DNA of 64,000 nucleotides from Cephalopachus bancanus (GCA_027257055.1 JAPVLO010000568.1:186001-250000), one strand, 5' to 3'; numbered from the stretch's first letter, positions 23,516 through 34,401 are shown. Numbers and translations: made by a program. Notes: generated from the sequence alone by a model not told the origin.

Positions 23516-24339
23516 AGAAGTCAAAGTCTTTACAATAATCCACATGGACCCACATTATCTGACCAGTCATCATATCTCTGACCTCATCTCCTTTTACTCC
23601 AGAGACCAAAAGTTTCTTGTTGCATGTTTTTTTTATATTCATGCTCTAGGGCCTTTGTACCTTCTCTTTTCTTTGTATATAATATCCTTTTCTTCCCCTC
23701 CCTACCCCCCAATATCCTTTTTTTGAATATCCACACTTTCTCACCTCCTTCAAGTCTGTTTAAAATGCAGTCATCACTCTATCTTTGACATTACCTAGCT
23801 CCATTCTCTGCTTTATTTTTCACCTCAGCACTTCATGCTATCTATCAGTCTAGATATTTTAGCTATTTATCCTATTGAAAATCTGTCTCTTCTACTAAAA
23901 TATAACATGCATGTAGATAGGGATTTTGGCCTATTGTATCTACTGCTATATATCCAGAACCTAGAACCATGCTAGCATTGTTTTACAAAGTATCTGGTGC
24001 ATAGGAAATGTTAAAAATGAATATTGTGTTGCTCCTCTTTTGATCAGAAATCCAATGCAAGACCCCTTATTCTCCCAGCACTTTATTTAGCAACATGGCT
24101 AATAAACTGAATTCACCATATAGATCCTTCCTCAATCGCAATGTTCATTAGTGTTACCTGGGTTGTGTCATTATCCTGCTCAGCATCAGTTAGCACTCTA
24201 CCCACACTTACCATGTGTTCTGAGTTATAGTGATACTTTATGTTTTAGTATTTCTTTTTTTAGTATTCATAATTAGTCTGAAGTAGTACTAAGGGACCCT
24301 ACGATGGTCTCAGGAGATCAGTATTAAGACTACACTGAT

Positions 24340-24623
24340 GCCAGGCGTGGTGGCTGTAATCCCAGCACTTTGGAAGGTGGAGGCAAGAGGATTGCCTGAG
24401 CCCATGGGTTTGAGATCAGCCTGGGAAACATGGCGAGATCTCTTCTCTACAATAAATTTAAAAATTAGCCAGGTGTGTTGGTGCATTCCTGTAGTTCTAG
24501 CTACAGGGAGGCTGAGATGGAAGGATTGCCTGAGCCCAGCAGGTCAATGCTGCAGTAGCTGTGAGAGTGCCACTGCACTCCAACCTTGGCAACAGAGTGA
24601 GACTCTGACTAAAAAAAAAAAAT
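24340..24623 (+). mobile_element. Full-length dimeric Alu
   Basis: GACTACACTGAT flanks both ends (24328-24339 and 24624-24635). It starts GCCAGGCGTGGTGGCTGTAA, so a stretch of the usual GGCTCACGCCTGTAATCC has been lost; the linker ACAATAAATTTAAAAATTAG and right arm follow, with A12 tail. Confidence 0.94.
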
Positions 24624-24809
24624 GACTACACTGATAGTCAGAATGGGTCAGACCATTGTTGAGTGACCTTAGAAGGTCTAGTTGAATTGTGAACTAATCC
24701 TTATAATTTGCAGAGCTGGTGGGAGTCAAAATCATGTCTAGAACTCTGGACCCTTAGGATTCCTTTGGGTCCGCAGAACGTCTTTGAAACAGATTTTAAT
24801 GATGTTAAT

Positions 24810-25020
24810 ATCATTAACCTTTATTGAGTTCTTATAAGGTAACAGGCATGGTTCTATGCACTTTATACAAATAACTCATTGAATTATCTCAACAACCTAA
24901 TGAAATCAGAACTACTATTATTCTCATTTTAGATGTGAGAAAACTGAAGTATAAAAAGGTTAAGTGGCTTCTGAAGTAGCATGGCAGAGACTGGATTCAA
25001 ATTCAAACTGTAACCACTGC
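24810..25020 (+). mobile_element. MIR SINE
   Basis: Clear MIR order: TTATTGAGTTCTTATAAGG, ATGGTTCTATGCACTTTATA, ATTATCTCAACAACCTAATG, TTCTCATTTTAGATGTGAG, AAAACTGAAGTATAAAAAGG, then GACTGGATTCAAATTC. Confidence 0.85.
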
Positions 25021-25804
25021 CAGGGTACCATGAGAAGTTGTGATCCAGACACTGTATCAAGCTGCAATGAAGAAGTCCTAATCCGATGCCTTCTTTCTCT
25101 ACTGAATGAGAGAGAAGGAGAAGGAGTGAAGTCTCTTGACTCTGTGGGAATTTGCTTTCCTGTTCTAGGTTTCTCTCTCCCATGCCCTTCTACACATTAA
25201 AATTATGGGCAGGGGAACATTCCCAGCCTCTGGTGGCAGACAAGCAAGGACTAGATGAGCGTTTCCACCCCTTCACCTGCTCATACTTTAATAGTTGGAA
25301 GTTTAAAGTCACATCCCAAGCTTCTTGGAACTCAAAATTGAGTTATCTGAATCAGTAAAATGTAGCTTTCTCACTTAAAAGGAATTCCCCAAGGGGCCTC
25401 TGGGATTTCAAATATACTTAAAAGCAACAACTGTGTTGAATCATAGACTCATAAGGGATTGCATTTCCGCTGAAGAACATACAGGATGTATTAAACAGAG
25501 GGGGAAATGTTTGAAGTCCAACAATCTTTGAGTTTCATCCCACCCACCACATCTGAAAAATATCTGAGTCATTTGATGAAGACAAAATACAGCTGGGCTC
25601 CTTCATTCATAGTGTTATTATGGCCTTCCGTCTTGACATTGCTATGCTATCCCTGCAGGAATGTTTTGCTTACACCTACCAACCCCTTCCTACTGAAATC
25701 AGAAAGAATTCATTTTCCAAAGTCTATCTGGAGGAGAGTGGGCTGAAGATGGCATGGAACAAATATTCTTATCAACAGAAAGCTATTGTTCTTCCGGCAG
25801 CAAA
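25021..25804. other. No recognisable feature
   Basis: No repeat family recognised. Open frames of 66-84 codons on both strands at 24.9-25.8 kb overlap one another and show no motif. Confidence 0.4.
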
Positions 25805-25806
25805 TA

Positions 25807-26391
25807 TGAGGGGGAACTCTCCCAAAATCGGAACTTATTTATAAAACATTGTGTATTTATTCTTACATGTATAAATGTCAGTCACCTTCAAACTATTCTC
25901 CATTTGATGCAATACACCTATCAAGATGCTTTTTCCATGGCTCAAAACAGTTTTTGAACGCGTCAATGTTGATGTCTTGTAGTGCTTCTGCCATTTTTTG
26001 TTTCACCACTTTCACATCGGCAAAACATTTCCCTTTGAGGACTTTTTTCATCTGAGGAAGCAAAACAAAACAAAACAAGTTGTTCCAGGAGAGATTGGGT
26101 GAATAGGAAGAGTAGGTCACAGGGGTCATGCTGTTTCTTGGCCCAAAACTGCTGAACACTCAGTGTGGTGTGGGCAGGTGTGCTTGTAAATTATCCGCCA
26201 TGAAATGGGCAAATGTGTTGAGATACTCTCCAAAAAAAAATTCACTGAAGCTGAATGCAACCTCTCACAACAACACTAGCTGGTACACTGATGCTGGTGG
26301 GTTCCTAGAACACTTATGTAGTAGGGGAAGCCTGTACTATAAGGTGTCCACCCTCCAAGAAATAATTATGGTTTTGGGGGGTTCCCCCTCA
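25807..26391 (-). mobile_element. Internally deleted mariner DNA transposon
   Basis: 585 bases bounded by inverted repeats: TGAGGGGGAACTCTCCCAAA at the left; the right end reads TGAGGGGGAACCCCCCAAAA on the opposite strand. TA flanks each end (25805-25806 and 26392-26393), the standard Tc1/mariner target duplication. It carries the C-terminal part of a mariner transposase on the minus strand. An autonomous mariner is about 1.3 kb, so more than half is missing. I do not recognise the terminal repeat as one of the common primate mariners. Confidence 0.88.
25881..26201 (-). pseudogene. Mariner transposase C-terminal remnant
   Basis: The conceptual minus-strand translation contains MADNLQAH, resembling the HDN...H block with the second catalytic aspartate. 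An in-frame TGA follows at 26160-26162, then NSMTPVTYSSYSPNLSW, matching the family's YSPDLAP block. Next come KVLKGKCFADVKVVKQKM and CFEPWKKHLDRCIASNGE, the classic C-terminal motif. A TAG replaces the tyrosine of the terminal YFEGD, and FEGD is still readable after it. The third catalytic aspartate appears to be asparagine (WNN). The protein catalysed cut-and-paste transposition at TA sites. This copy is dead: it lacks the N-terminal DNA-binding domain and has two stops. Confidence 0.88.
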
Positions 26392-26393
26392 TA

Positions 26394-26494
26394 CAGCTGT
26401 AGATGAAACAGCAAAGGGAAATATGCTTGCCTATGGCCCTGAGCTGCTCTCAAATAGGCTACAGGTCCTTTATCTCTTTTATGGCCCTGCAGCA
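26394..26494. other. No recognisable feature
   Basis: Short spacer between the mariner element and a MIR; nothing recognised. Confidence 0.4.
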
Positions 26495-26740
26495 TAGCAT
26501 AGTGTGTTAATGAACATAGATTTGGGAGTCAAACAGATCTGCATTTCATCCTAACACTGCCCGTATTTACACACTGTGGGACCTTGGGCAGATGATTTAA
26601 CTTTTCCATTTAGATATTACTTTTCATATTGTAAAATGGGAAGAGTTGTAAGAATTACATGAGAAAATATTTGTAAGTTGCTTGTAACAGTGCTGGATCT
26701 ATAACAAATACTCAATAATGTAAGTTATTATGAGTTCTTG
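26495..26740 (+). mobile_element. MIR SINE, near full length
   Basis: The text follows MIR almost throughout: GATTTGGGAGTCAAACAGAT, CTGCATTTCATCCTAACACT, GGGACCTTGGGCAGATGA, ATTGTAAAATGGGAAGAG, AATTACATGAGAAAATATT, AACAGTGCTGGATC and AACAAATACTCAATAATG. Confidence 0.9.
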
Positions 26741-26994
26741 TTATAATTATTACCTGTCCCTCAAATGCCCATTGCTTTTTTACTTTTTTCTGTATTATTA
26801 AAATCTGCGTTTAGATGTTTTATCCACCTAATGAATACATGAAAACAAACAATTCAAAGTTTTACTTTTCATCCTAAATTTTTGACCCCAGATTAACACC
26901 TAACATAAAGCTCAGAGGGCAAAAAATAATCAAAATGCAGAGTCCTCTCAAGAAGTAAATTAGTTCCAGGCCTGCCCAGACCTCTACACTGAAG

Positions 26995-27125
26995 CAATAT
27001 AGCGGAGAGAGCACTGGCTTTGAAGTCAGATTTGCAGGTCAAATATAAGGAAGCCCATAAAACTTTGGAGCCATGGACAAGCTACTTTAACTTCTTGGGT
27101 CTCTGTATAGCTGATGAAAAGAAGG
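26995..27125 (+). mobile_element. MIR SINE fragment
   Basis: GGAGAGAGCACTGGCTTTGA, AGTCAGATTTGCAGGTC, GGACAAGCTACTTTAACTTC and GGGTCTCTGTATAG match the first half of MIR. Confidence 0.75.
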
Positions 27126-28139
27126 TCTTAGATCAGTATTTTCCAAACCTGTTTTTTTGTTGTTTGTTTTGCCATGGAACTATTTATTCAAATAAACTCT
27201 CACTGGGAAATACTATGTATAAACCAGATGAAATTTATACAGGAGGTAAGTTTCCAGAGCCCCTCTCCTGAGGCCTTGGGAGGCCTCTGTGAACCTGTAG
27301 GTGATGCAGAATCACACTGTGTGTACTACTCAAATACATAGTCACCAAAATCCCTTCCGGGTCTGATGCCCTGGGCATGCTGACTTCTTTCCTTAAACAC
27401 AAGATTAGAGTCCCATTATCTTCTCAATACCTCCTTTTCATCTTAACCTTCCTCATACTTTGAAAGACATTCTGGTTTCTCCTCTCCATAGGATCTACAT
27501 CCATGGTCATAGTCTCTCACCCTCAGAGCATTCTAAACGGCAGACTTCTTTCATTTGATCAGCAAAATGTTATTTTAAAAATGTATTGTAATTTCTTTAG
27601 GCAAACATGCATTCTCCAGCTCCTAGTAGGCTCACTGCTCCCTACTACTTTCTCTTACCCAAGTCAAACATTTATCTTACTTGCCTGGCCCCCAAAGGCA
27701 TCTGAATTTATGATGCCAGAACTTCCATATCATCTAAGGTCCTTCTCAAGTTGAGCTTTTGGACTCAAATGATCCTATCGTTCTTACAATATAGTTTTAT
27801 AAAAATAAAAGTAACAAAAGTAGAAAAAAGTGGAGAATAACTTAGAGTTTAATCTTGAAGAAATAACTGCAAAAAGAGAGCAGCCAATCGACTTCTTTTG
27901 AATCTCTTATAACAACTCATAACAAGTATGCAATCTCTTCTTGATTGAGAGATCAAATATGTGACCATGGAATAAAATTAATTTGAAAGGATTCCGCTTA
28001 GTAATCATGATCAGTTTATTTTAGGATAATACTAATTTCAATTAAAGAAAAACCCAAAATTTCAAAAGCTTAACACAATGGAATGTAATTTCTTCCATAC
28101 AAGTTCAGTGTGGGTGTACTTAGTATACAGAAACTTAAA
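27126..28139. other. No recognisable feature
   Basis: No family recognised. Open frames at 27020-27271 and 27503-27754 carry no motif; the first starts inside the MIR. Confidence 0.4.
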
Positions 28140-29235
28140 AAATTCTCTTATTTTAAAATGATTTTAGGTTTATAGAAGAGTTGCAAAGGTATAGAGTTCT
28201 CAGATACTGTTTTCCTAGTTTTCCCTATTGTTAACATCTTGTACAACTATAGTACATTTATTAAAACTATGAAATTAACATTGATACAGCACTGTGAACT
28301 AAACTACAAGACTTTAATTAAACTTCACCAGTTTTTTCTTTAGTGTCCTTTTTATGTTTCAGTGTCCAATCCAGGATATTACATGGCATTTAGTGGTCAT
28401 GTCTCTTTAGTCTTCAATCTGTGACAATTTCTCAGTCTCTACTTGGTTTTTCATGACTTTGGCACTTTTAAAGAGTATTGGACAGTGTTTTGTAGAATGT
28501 CCTACAATTTAGGTTTATCTGTTGTGTTATTAAGATTAAACTAAGGTGATGAATTTTGGGGAGGGACATCAGAGAGGTGAAAATGTCCTTCTCATCACAT
28601 AATATTAAGGAGTACATGATATCCACATAATTTTCACCTAGGCTTATTAGCCTTGATCCCCTTAACTAAAGCAATATTTGCCAGGTTTTTCCACAGCAAA
28701 TTTACTATTTTTTTATTCCATACTCTATTTTTAAAACGCATATTACCAAATTTAACCCATATTCAAGAGAAGAAAAATTAAGCTTCACTTTTTTAATGAA
28801 AGGAGTAGCAAAGAGTTTGTGAACATATATTAAAACCACCACAATAGTGAATAAACATTTAAGAAGATATACTTTATGACTATGCAAATGTCTTGTTTCT
28901 CCTTAAAGTTTCTCCTGTTAATTTCAGTATTTATCAGTAGGTTCTGCCTCTTGTAGCAATTATTGTGATGCTCTGACATTAATTTTCTATTTCTCTCATT
29001 TCTTCAACATTTACTATTTGGGGTTGTATTGCAACAAGTTTATCACTTCTCTCTATTCATTTATTCAATTATTATATTAGTTTAAACTCATGAAATAAAT
29101 AATTTATTTATTCTTGGGGTTACAATCCAAAATTATTTTTTTTTGCTCAAATTGTTCCAGCTTTGGTCATTAGGGACACTTTCAAGCAGGCTCCTATGCC
29201 CTTTTGACATGCTTCCACTTTTTAAAATGTATTTT
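28140..29235 (-). mobile_element. L1M-class untranslated-region fragment
   Basis: Words such as TTTTAGGTTTATAGAAGAGT, TGTCCAATCCAGGATATTAC, GTCATGTCTCTTTAGTC, TTTGGGGAGGGACATCAGAG, CTTCTCATCACATAATATTA and TGCTCAAATTGTTCCAGCTT follow an L1M-associated untranslated segment that I recall in this order. Strand is inferred from the adjoining minus-strand L1 ORF2. Some flanking stretches (about 28.75-29.05 kb) are less clear. Confidence 0.6.
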
Positions 29236-30599
29236 CCATTTACCTACTTATTTATTAGAATTTCCTTACTTTCTATCACTACAGATGTGCTAAAGTCATT
29301 CCCTCTGACCAAGTCCTGGAATCAGCCAAATTTTGATAAATTGCATTTTCATCTTCATTTAGGCCAAACTATTTTAACTTCCATTGAGACTTCCTTTTTG
29401 TCTCAAGCTTACTTAGAAGTGTGCTGTTTAATTTCCTTATATTTGGGGGTTTAAGAATAGCTTTCCATTATTGATTTCTAATTTGATTTCGGTATGATTC
29501 AAGAGCATACTTTGTGAGACTTTTATCTTTTTTAACTTTGGTAAGGTTTGTTTCGTGGCCTAGAATTTTGGTAAATGTTCCATCTGCACTTAAGAAGAAT
29601 TTATATTCTGCTGTTGTTGTTTGGAGCATTCTATAAATTTCAGGTAGGTCAAGTTGGTTGATAACGTTGTCCAGGTCATCTATATCATTGCTATTTTGCC
29701 TACCATTTCAATTAGTACATTCCGACTAGAATTTTGGATTTCTGTATTTGTCCTATCAGATCTAACTTTTTTCCCTCATTTTTTTTTTTTGCTGCTCTAC
29801 TGTTAAGAGGATACACATTTAGGATTATTTAGATTGTTAAAAGATAAACTGAGGAACATTAACATAAAAAAGTGTTCATTCCAGTAAAAGATCCCTAGTT
29901 AGAAGTTAATTGGCAATTTCTGATTGGTTGAACTTAAATTTTGTTTAACCATTTATACTGAGTGGAATTTCAGTTTGCTTACATAGGAGCCCAAGATGCT
30001 GGAGCCATCTCAGCTTAATGACCTCTCAAGTAATTTTTTTTTACAGAATTGACCCCTTTATCATGTTATGTCCCTCTTTATCTCTTATAATATAGTTCTA
30101 ACACTTTCTTTGACTGTAATTAATATAGTTACTTCAGCTTTCTTTTGCTTAGTGTTTGCACAGTATATATTTCCTCATCGTTTTACTTCTAACATATTCA
30201 TGTAAAGTGGGGCTATTATAGACAGTACAAGGTTCGGGCTTGATTTTTTTATTCAATATGAAAACCTCTATCTTTTAGACCATTCAAATTGAACAGAAGT
30301 CTATATGGTTGGATTAAAATCTATCACCTTGGTCACTGTGTTTTATTTGTTCCTTTATATTTCTTCATTTCTGCCTTCTTTCAGCATAATTGAATATTTT
30401 GTGATTTTATTTTTCTCATCTATTGAATTGTTATTTATACCATCTTTAAAAATGTTTAGTGGTTTACAGTATACTCTTTTAAATAATCTGAACCTACCTT
30501 CAAAAACTATTATACTATTTTGTGTGTAGTAGAAGATCCACATAGTACTATGTTTCCAACTCATCTTCCCATTCCTTGGGGTTTGGCACAAACACAGAG
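29236..30599 (-). mobile_element. Old L1M LINE, ORF2 segment
   Basis: Antisense L1 ORF2 words run in order: GAGCATACTTTGTGAGAC, AATGTTCCATCTGCACTTAA, GAAGAATTTATATTCTGCTG, TTGACCCCTTTATCATG, CAGCTTTCTTTTGCTTAGTG and GTTGGATTAAAATCTATCAC. Between about 29835 and 30040 a foreign insert interrupts it (AATTTCTGATTGGTTGAACT, GGAGCCCAAGATGCTGGAGC), perhaps LTR-derived. All frames are broken. Confidence 0.72.
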
Positions 30600-30895
30600 G
30601 AGAAGGTGATGTGAAGACAGAACAGAGATATTTAAAGATACTGGCCTTAAAGATTGGAATGATTCAGCCCCAAGCCAAAAAATGTTGGAAGCCATTAGAA
30701 GCTGAAAGAGCCAAGGACAGGATTCTCCTCTATAACTTTAAGAGGGAGCATGGTTCTGCTTTGATTTTGGCCTGTGATACTGATTTCAGGCTTCTGGCTT
30801 CTAGAGTTGTGAAAGACTAAATCTGTTATTTTAAGACACCAAGTTTGTGGTAATTTGCTACAGAATTCACCAGATTATAATAACATCTAAGTTAT
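30600..30895 (+). mobile_element. MaLR-type LTR 3' part
   Basis: GGAAGCCATTAGAAGCTGAA, GGACAGGATTCTCCTCTATA, AGAGGGAGCATGGTTCTGC, TTCAGGCTTCTGGCTTC, AGAGTTGTGAAAGACTAAAT and CACCAAGTTTGTGGTAATTT are the ordered 3' words of an MLT1/MST-like LTR. A 69-codon frame inside it is not a gene. Confidence 0.7.
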
Positions 30896-31440
30896 TTATT
30901 TATTTTTTTTACTGCTTGGTGTTTTTTGAACCTCTCAGAATTGTGGTTTTGTGTCTGTCACTAATTTTGGAAAATTCTCAGCCACTATTTCATTATTTCT
31001 TCAAATATGTACTTCTGACCTCTTCTCTCTTTCTTCCCGTCTTAAATTTCATCATAAATATGTTAGGTCATTTGATATTACTCCATAACTCTTGGATCTT
31101 TTGTTTTTCTTCCCATTCTTTCCTCTCTTTGTGTTTTCATTGTAGGCATTTCTGTTTATCTATTTTCAAAATTATGGATTATATCCTTGGCTGTGCTGAG
31201 TCTACTTATGAACCTTTGAAGGTATTTTTCATCCCTGTCACTGTGTTATTCATTTTTAACATTTCTATTTTGTTTTTCTCAGTTTCCATCTTTCTGCAAA
31301 AATTAACTACTTATTCTTGCATGTTATCTATCTTTTTTTTTTTGCCAAATTTTTTTTTACTTTCACTATTAATCATAGAAATACAAATTTAAATTACATA
31401 TTGCCTTCTCTGTCTCTTTCATTCTTTCTCCTTTTTTGCT
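30896..31440 (-). mobile_element. L1M fragment
   Basis: CAGCCACTATTTCATTATTT then CTTCAAATATGTACTTCTG, ATATGTTAGGTCATTTGATA, CTCCATAACTCTTGGATC and TTCTCAGTTTCCATC track antisense L1M sequence. The 181-codon frame at 30847-31392 is the longest in this part. It is composed of F/L/I/S-rich antisense translation of L1 and is not a protein gene. Confidence 0.62.
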
Positions 31441-31444
31441 TATT

Positions 31445-31700
31445 AGAATTGGGAAAAATTTTTACAAGTACACTAGAACATATAACTTCTTAGAAATTAT
31501 TTTGACAGTACATATAAAAGCCTTAAACTAGTTACAATTTTTAACCTCATAATTCTACTTGGAAACGGTTCCAAGGAAATAATCTAAAATGCAAACAAAA
31601 AAAATATTCTTGACAGTTTTGTTTATAGTGTAAAAATTGAAAACAACCTAAACATCTCACAGAGAAGAATGACTGAGAAACCTGACAGTATATCCATGTG
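31445..31700 (+). mobile_element. L1ME-like LINE fragment
   Basis: CTCATAATTCTACTTGGAAA then GGAAATAATCTAAAATGC and ATTGAAAACAACCTAAACAT correspond to the C-terminal ORF2/3' region of old L1ME elements. Confidence 0.6.
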
Positions 31701-31704
31701 TGCT

Positions 31705-31745
31705 AATTTCCCAGGGCTGCCATAACAGAATAATATACCACAGCC
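31705..31745 (-). mobile_element. LTR terminus scrap
   Basis: GTGTGCTAATTTCCCAGGGC then TGCCATAACAGAATAATA is the complement of the 3' end of a MaLR-type LTR; only about 40 bases are left. Confidence 0.5.
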
Positions 31746-31965
31746 TGGTGTATCTTTTCATTTAGAGCCTTTAACATATCAATCATAGTAAATTTCTTAC
31801 TAGTTTCAATATCTGTGTCATAATTGAGATTATATCTGATGATTACTTTGTCTCTTCAGACTGTATTTTTCTTGCTTTTTTGTATGACTGAATTTTTGGT
31901 TGAAAGCTGGAAGTGTTATTACCAGACAGTAACTACTAAGGTATAAACTATTTTTTAATGCTTGG
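31746..31965 (-). mobile_element. L1M-like fragment
   Basis: TGATGATTACTTTGTCTCTT, GACTGAATTTTTGGTTGAAA and GCTGGAAGTGTTATTACC resemble antisense L1M sequence (gctggacattgtgaata). Weakly preserved. Confidence 0.45.
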
Positions 31966-33044
31966 AGATAGGCATGCCTCTCTTTCCACTATGCCTTTAA
32001 TGTGAGAGTTCGCAGAAATGTACTTGGGAGGTGGGTTGGGTTTGAAATTTGCTTTACACGTGGCTTTGGGTCTTCTCTTTGTCATACCCCCAAAGACAAT
32101 CTTTCTCCTGCAGCTTCCCCAGCTCTATTCCACTGTTATGTTTACTTGACACCTATTAGTGTGGCAGTGGAGGCAGGGGGGATGAGGACATACTCTGAAG
32201 AGCTGATTGAGCCTCAGAACCCGAGTCAAGAGTTGTGCTTGCTTTCACAAGTATTCCTACCCCTCTTTTAAACATAATGCTAGGCCAAGCATACGATCCC
32301 TTTTCATCCTGTGGCAGATGTATTTTTGTTTCTGTTTTTTTCTGTTCCCTTTATGCAGCTAAACTCTGGTTTCCAATTGTGCCATCAGGATACAATTTGG
32401 TTGCCCTCCTCCTTGAAGTGTAAGGCTTTCATTTCCTAAGGGAAATAGGGGTGGAGTCTGGATGGAGTTCTTCTCCATGAGTCAGCACCACAGCAGAAGC
32501 TTTCTCAAGGTTCCTCCCATCGCCTCTGTGCGTACCTATGGGGTTTCTGTAAGAAAAGCCTGCACGAAGGTGTGAACCTATGTCCACTGCCCCTAGGGGC
32601 CCTATATGCTCATACTAGCCCACACTCAGCTTTTAACAATATTATTTAAAAATTTTCTAGTTAAATACTTTTCCTGGCTTGCATGTCTTTTGGCAGTCTC
32701 TGTGCCTGGTAAGCTAATGCTAGCATCCTATTTCTCCCTGCAGACACCTGTCTCTTTCTAGAGTTCAAGTTAGTTGGTTGCCCTCAGTTTTCTCATGTGT
32801 TCAAAAGAAGTCATTAATTTGAAGTTTATCCCCTTGTTGTTGTTGCTGAAAGGAGAGAAATGCTTTTTAAACTTTCGAATAGCTCCAAGTTAAAACTAGT
32901 GGATAAATTTTTCATGCATTGATTCAGGGACTTAGCCTTCTTCCTCTTGTAGCTTTACCATCCACTGGGACTTGCATATACTTATTTATGTTCATAGTTG
33001 ACTTTTACTTTTTAATTTTTAGAGGTTAAATTGCTGGATGTTGC
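31966..33044. other. No recognisable feature
   Basis: Possibly more decayed L1M, but nothing I can assign. A frame at 32002-32271 (89 codons) is unsupported. Confidence 0.35.
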
Positions 33045-33430
33045 AGTGTGCATTCTCCAGAAAACACTATAAGGCGAAGATTAGCGTGCAGGAAGTTTTT
33101 TAGGAAGTTTTCTTAGGATCAAAGTCTCTGGAAGGGAAGGGAAGAATACAGATTGGGCAGAGACAGAAGTTCAGCTGTGGTAGACTCTGAACAAAGGGTC
33201 AGTTGACCCCATGGAAAGCTTTAGAGCAGAGATGGCCCTGAAGAGTTGTCCTATGTACAGGGAGGAGGTTGGATTTTCAAACCATCAGGCATTAGATGTA
33301 GGCTAGTCCAAAGTCATACCTTGGCAAGGCAAGTATCTCCAGCTGAGGACAATATCTGAAGAAGACTCAGAACTGAGGACCATTATTAGGTAGCACTGGA
33401 GGAATAAGTTGTGAGGGTGATCTGGGCAAT
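33045..33430. mobile_element. Ancient LTR-class repeat remnant (weak)
   Basis: GGAAGTTTTTTAGGAAGTTT, GTTCAGCTGTGGTAGACTC, CATGGAAAGCTTTAGAGCAG and GTCAGTTGACCCC recall the same loosely defined LTR-associated family as at 3.3 and 60.1 kb. Family not named. Confidence 0.35.
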
Positions 33431-33603
33431 GCATCATAGCTTCCACTACATTGAGTCAAAGAATATGCATGTTTTAAGGATCTTGATAGGTACTATCAAT
33501 TTATTCTTCACAAAAATTGCCTCAGAAAAGGTGTCATTAACCTCTTGTACTTAGTTTTCTTATCTGTAAAGCAGAAATAATAAAAAACCTACCACATAGA
33601 TTT

Positions 33604-34301
33604 TTTAAATGTATATCAATATTTTTAATTTTGATATTGTGGGGTACAGTTAAGGGTTAGGTATGCAAATATGCTTCGTTCAGGCACCCTTGTTGATAAG
33701 AGGTGTTTCCCCGTCCCCAGACAGATATTACTACCATTAATCCCACCTCCCTTCCCCCCCATAGTTTCCCACCACTGTCAGTCCTTTTCTTGTAGTATTA
33801 CGATAGATGTTCAAGGTCCACTATATGAGTGAGAATATGTGATACTCAGATCTTTGTTTCTGTAAGAGGTTGCTCAGTATTATAGACTCTAGTTCCATTC
33901 AGGTTGCTGGGAAATTCATGATTTTGTTCTTTTTTATGGATGCGTAGTATTCTATCGTGTATATGTACCACATTTTTTTAATCCAGTTGTCTTTTGATGG
34001 ACAGCATGGTTGATTCCAGGTTCTTGCTATTGTGAACAATGCTGCAATAAACATATGTATGCAGGTATCTTTTTCATAGAGTGGTTTGAGGTCTTCAGGG
34101 TATATTCCCAGTAGGGGGATTGTGGAGTCATATGGGAGGTTGATATTTAGAGCTTTTAGGAATCGCCACACGGTTTTCCACAGAGGTTGCACTAGTTTGC
34201 ACTCCCACCAACAGTGTAGAAGTGTTCCTTTTTCACCACACCCTCTCCAGCAACTGTTGTTTTTTGAGTTATTGATAATTGCCATTCTGACTGGAGTTAG
34301 A
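33604..34301 (-). mobile_element. 5'-truncated L1, lineage-specific family
   Basis: 698 bases flanked by TACCACATAGATTT on both sides (33590-33603 and 34302-34315), a textbook L1 target duplication. Read on the minus strand it holds the end of ORF2. Then follows a 3' UTR with AGACACCCC-like G/C-rich sequence and TACCCCACAATATCAAAATT, then an A-rich end. The plus-strand copy at 42957-44130 has the same 3' end. Confidence 0.93.
33899..34301 (-). pseudogene. L1 ORF2 C-terminal fragment
   Basis: The frame carries the conserved ORF2 C-terminus: [71 protein letters not shown]. This is the region after the reverse-transcriptase domain containing the cysteine-rich motif. It ends MNFPAT at a stop, earlier than its relative at 43.9 kb, which continues WMELESI. 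The endonuclease and RT domains are absent because of 5' truncation, so it is non-functional. Any start codon would lie in flanking DNA. Confidence 0.9.
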
Positions 34302-34401
34302 TACCACATAGATTTATTGGTAGAATTAAATGAGTAAATTTTATGGTATGCTTATAACAGTGCCTAGTATGTTCTAAATGCTAGACGCTTCTTAGCAATT
34401 A

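Larger units (their letters stand above)
21610..24030 (+). mobile_element. Long L2 LINE broken by three Alus
   Basis: Once the Alus are removed, L2 ORF2 and 3' UTR words follow in order. These include CTTCAGGGCTTAATC, TGATGACTCTACAAGG, GAGCTCCTGATCTTCCTCTCC, GCATCTTTGAATACTCTCT, CTCCTAACTGATCTTTCTAC, TTATAACCCTACAATGGCTTCC, CTGACCTCATCTCC and the 3' end AGAACCTAGAACCATGC. The left end is approximate, in decayed sequence after the pyrimidine tract. Roughly 1.5 kb of L2 remains; reading frames are destroyed. Confidence 0.75.
33480..34400 (+). mobile_element. MIR SINE split by an L1
   Basis: Left part to 33603: TAGTTTTCTTATCTGTAAAG, CAGAAATAATAAAAAACC then TACCACATAG. Right part from 34316: AATTAAATGAGTAAATTTTA then CTTATAACAGTGCCTAGTAT. 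Removing the L1 at 33604-34301 and one target copy joins them into a continuous MIR. Confidence 0.78.

Noticed and set aside
23268..23726. 152-codon plus-strand open frame
   Set aside because: Its first half is an antisense Alu (peptide words such as HGHRSLDLLGSGD are usual Alu translations) and the rest is L2.
30847..31392. 181-codon plus-strand open frame with hydrophobic stretches that could pass for membrane segments
   Set aside because: It is an antisense reading of L1M sequence; T-rich DNA gives F/L/I-rich peptides.
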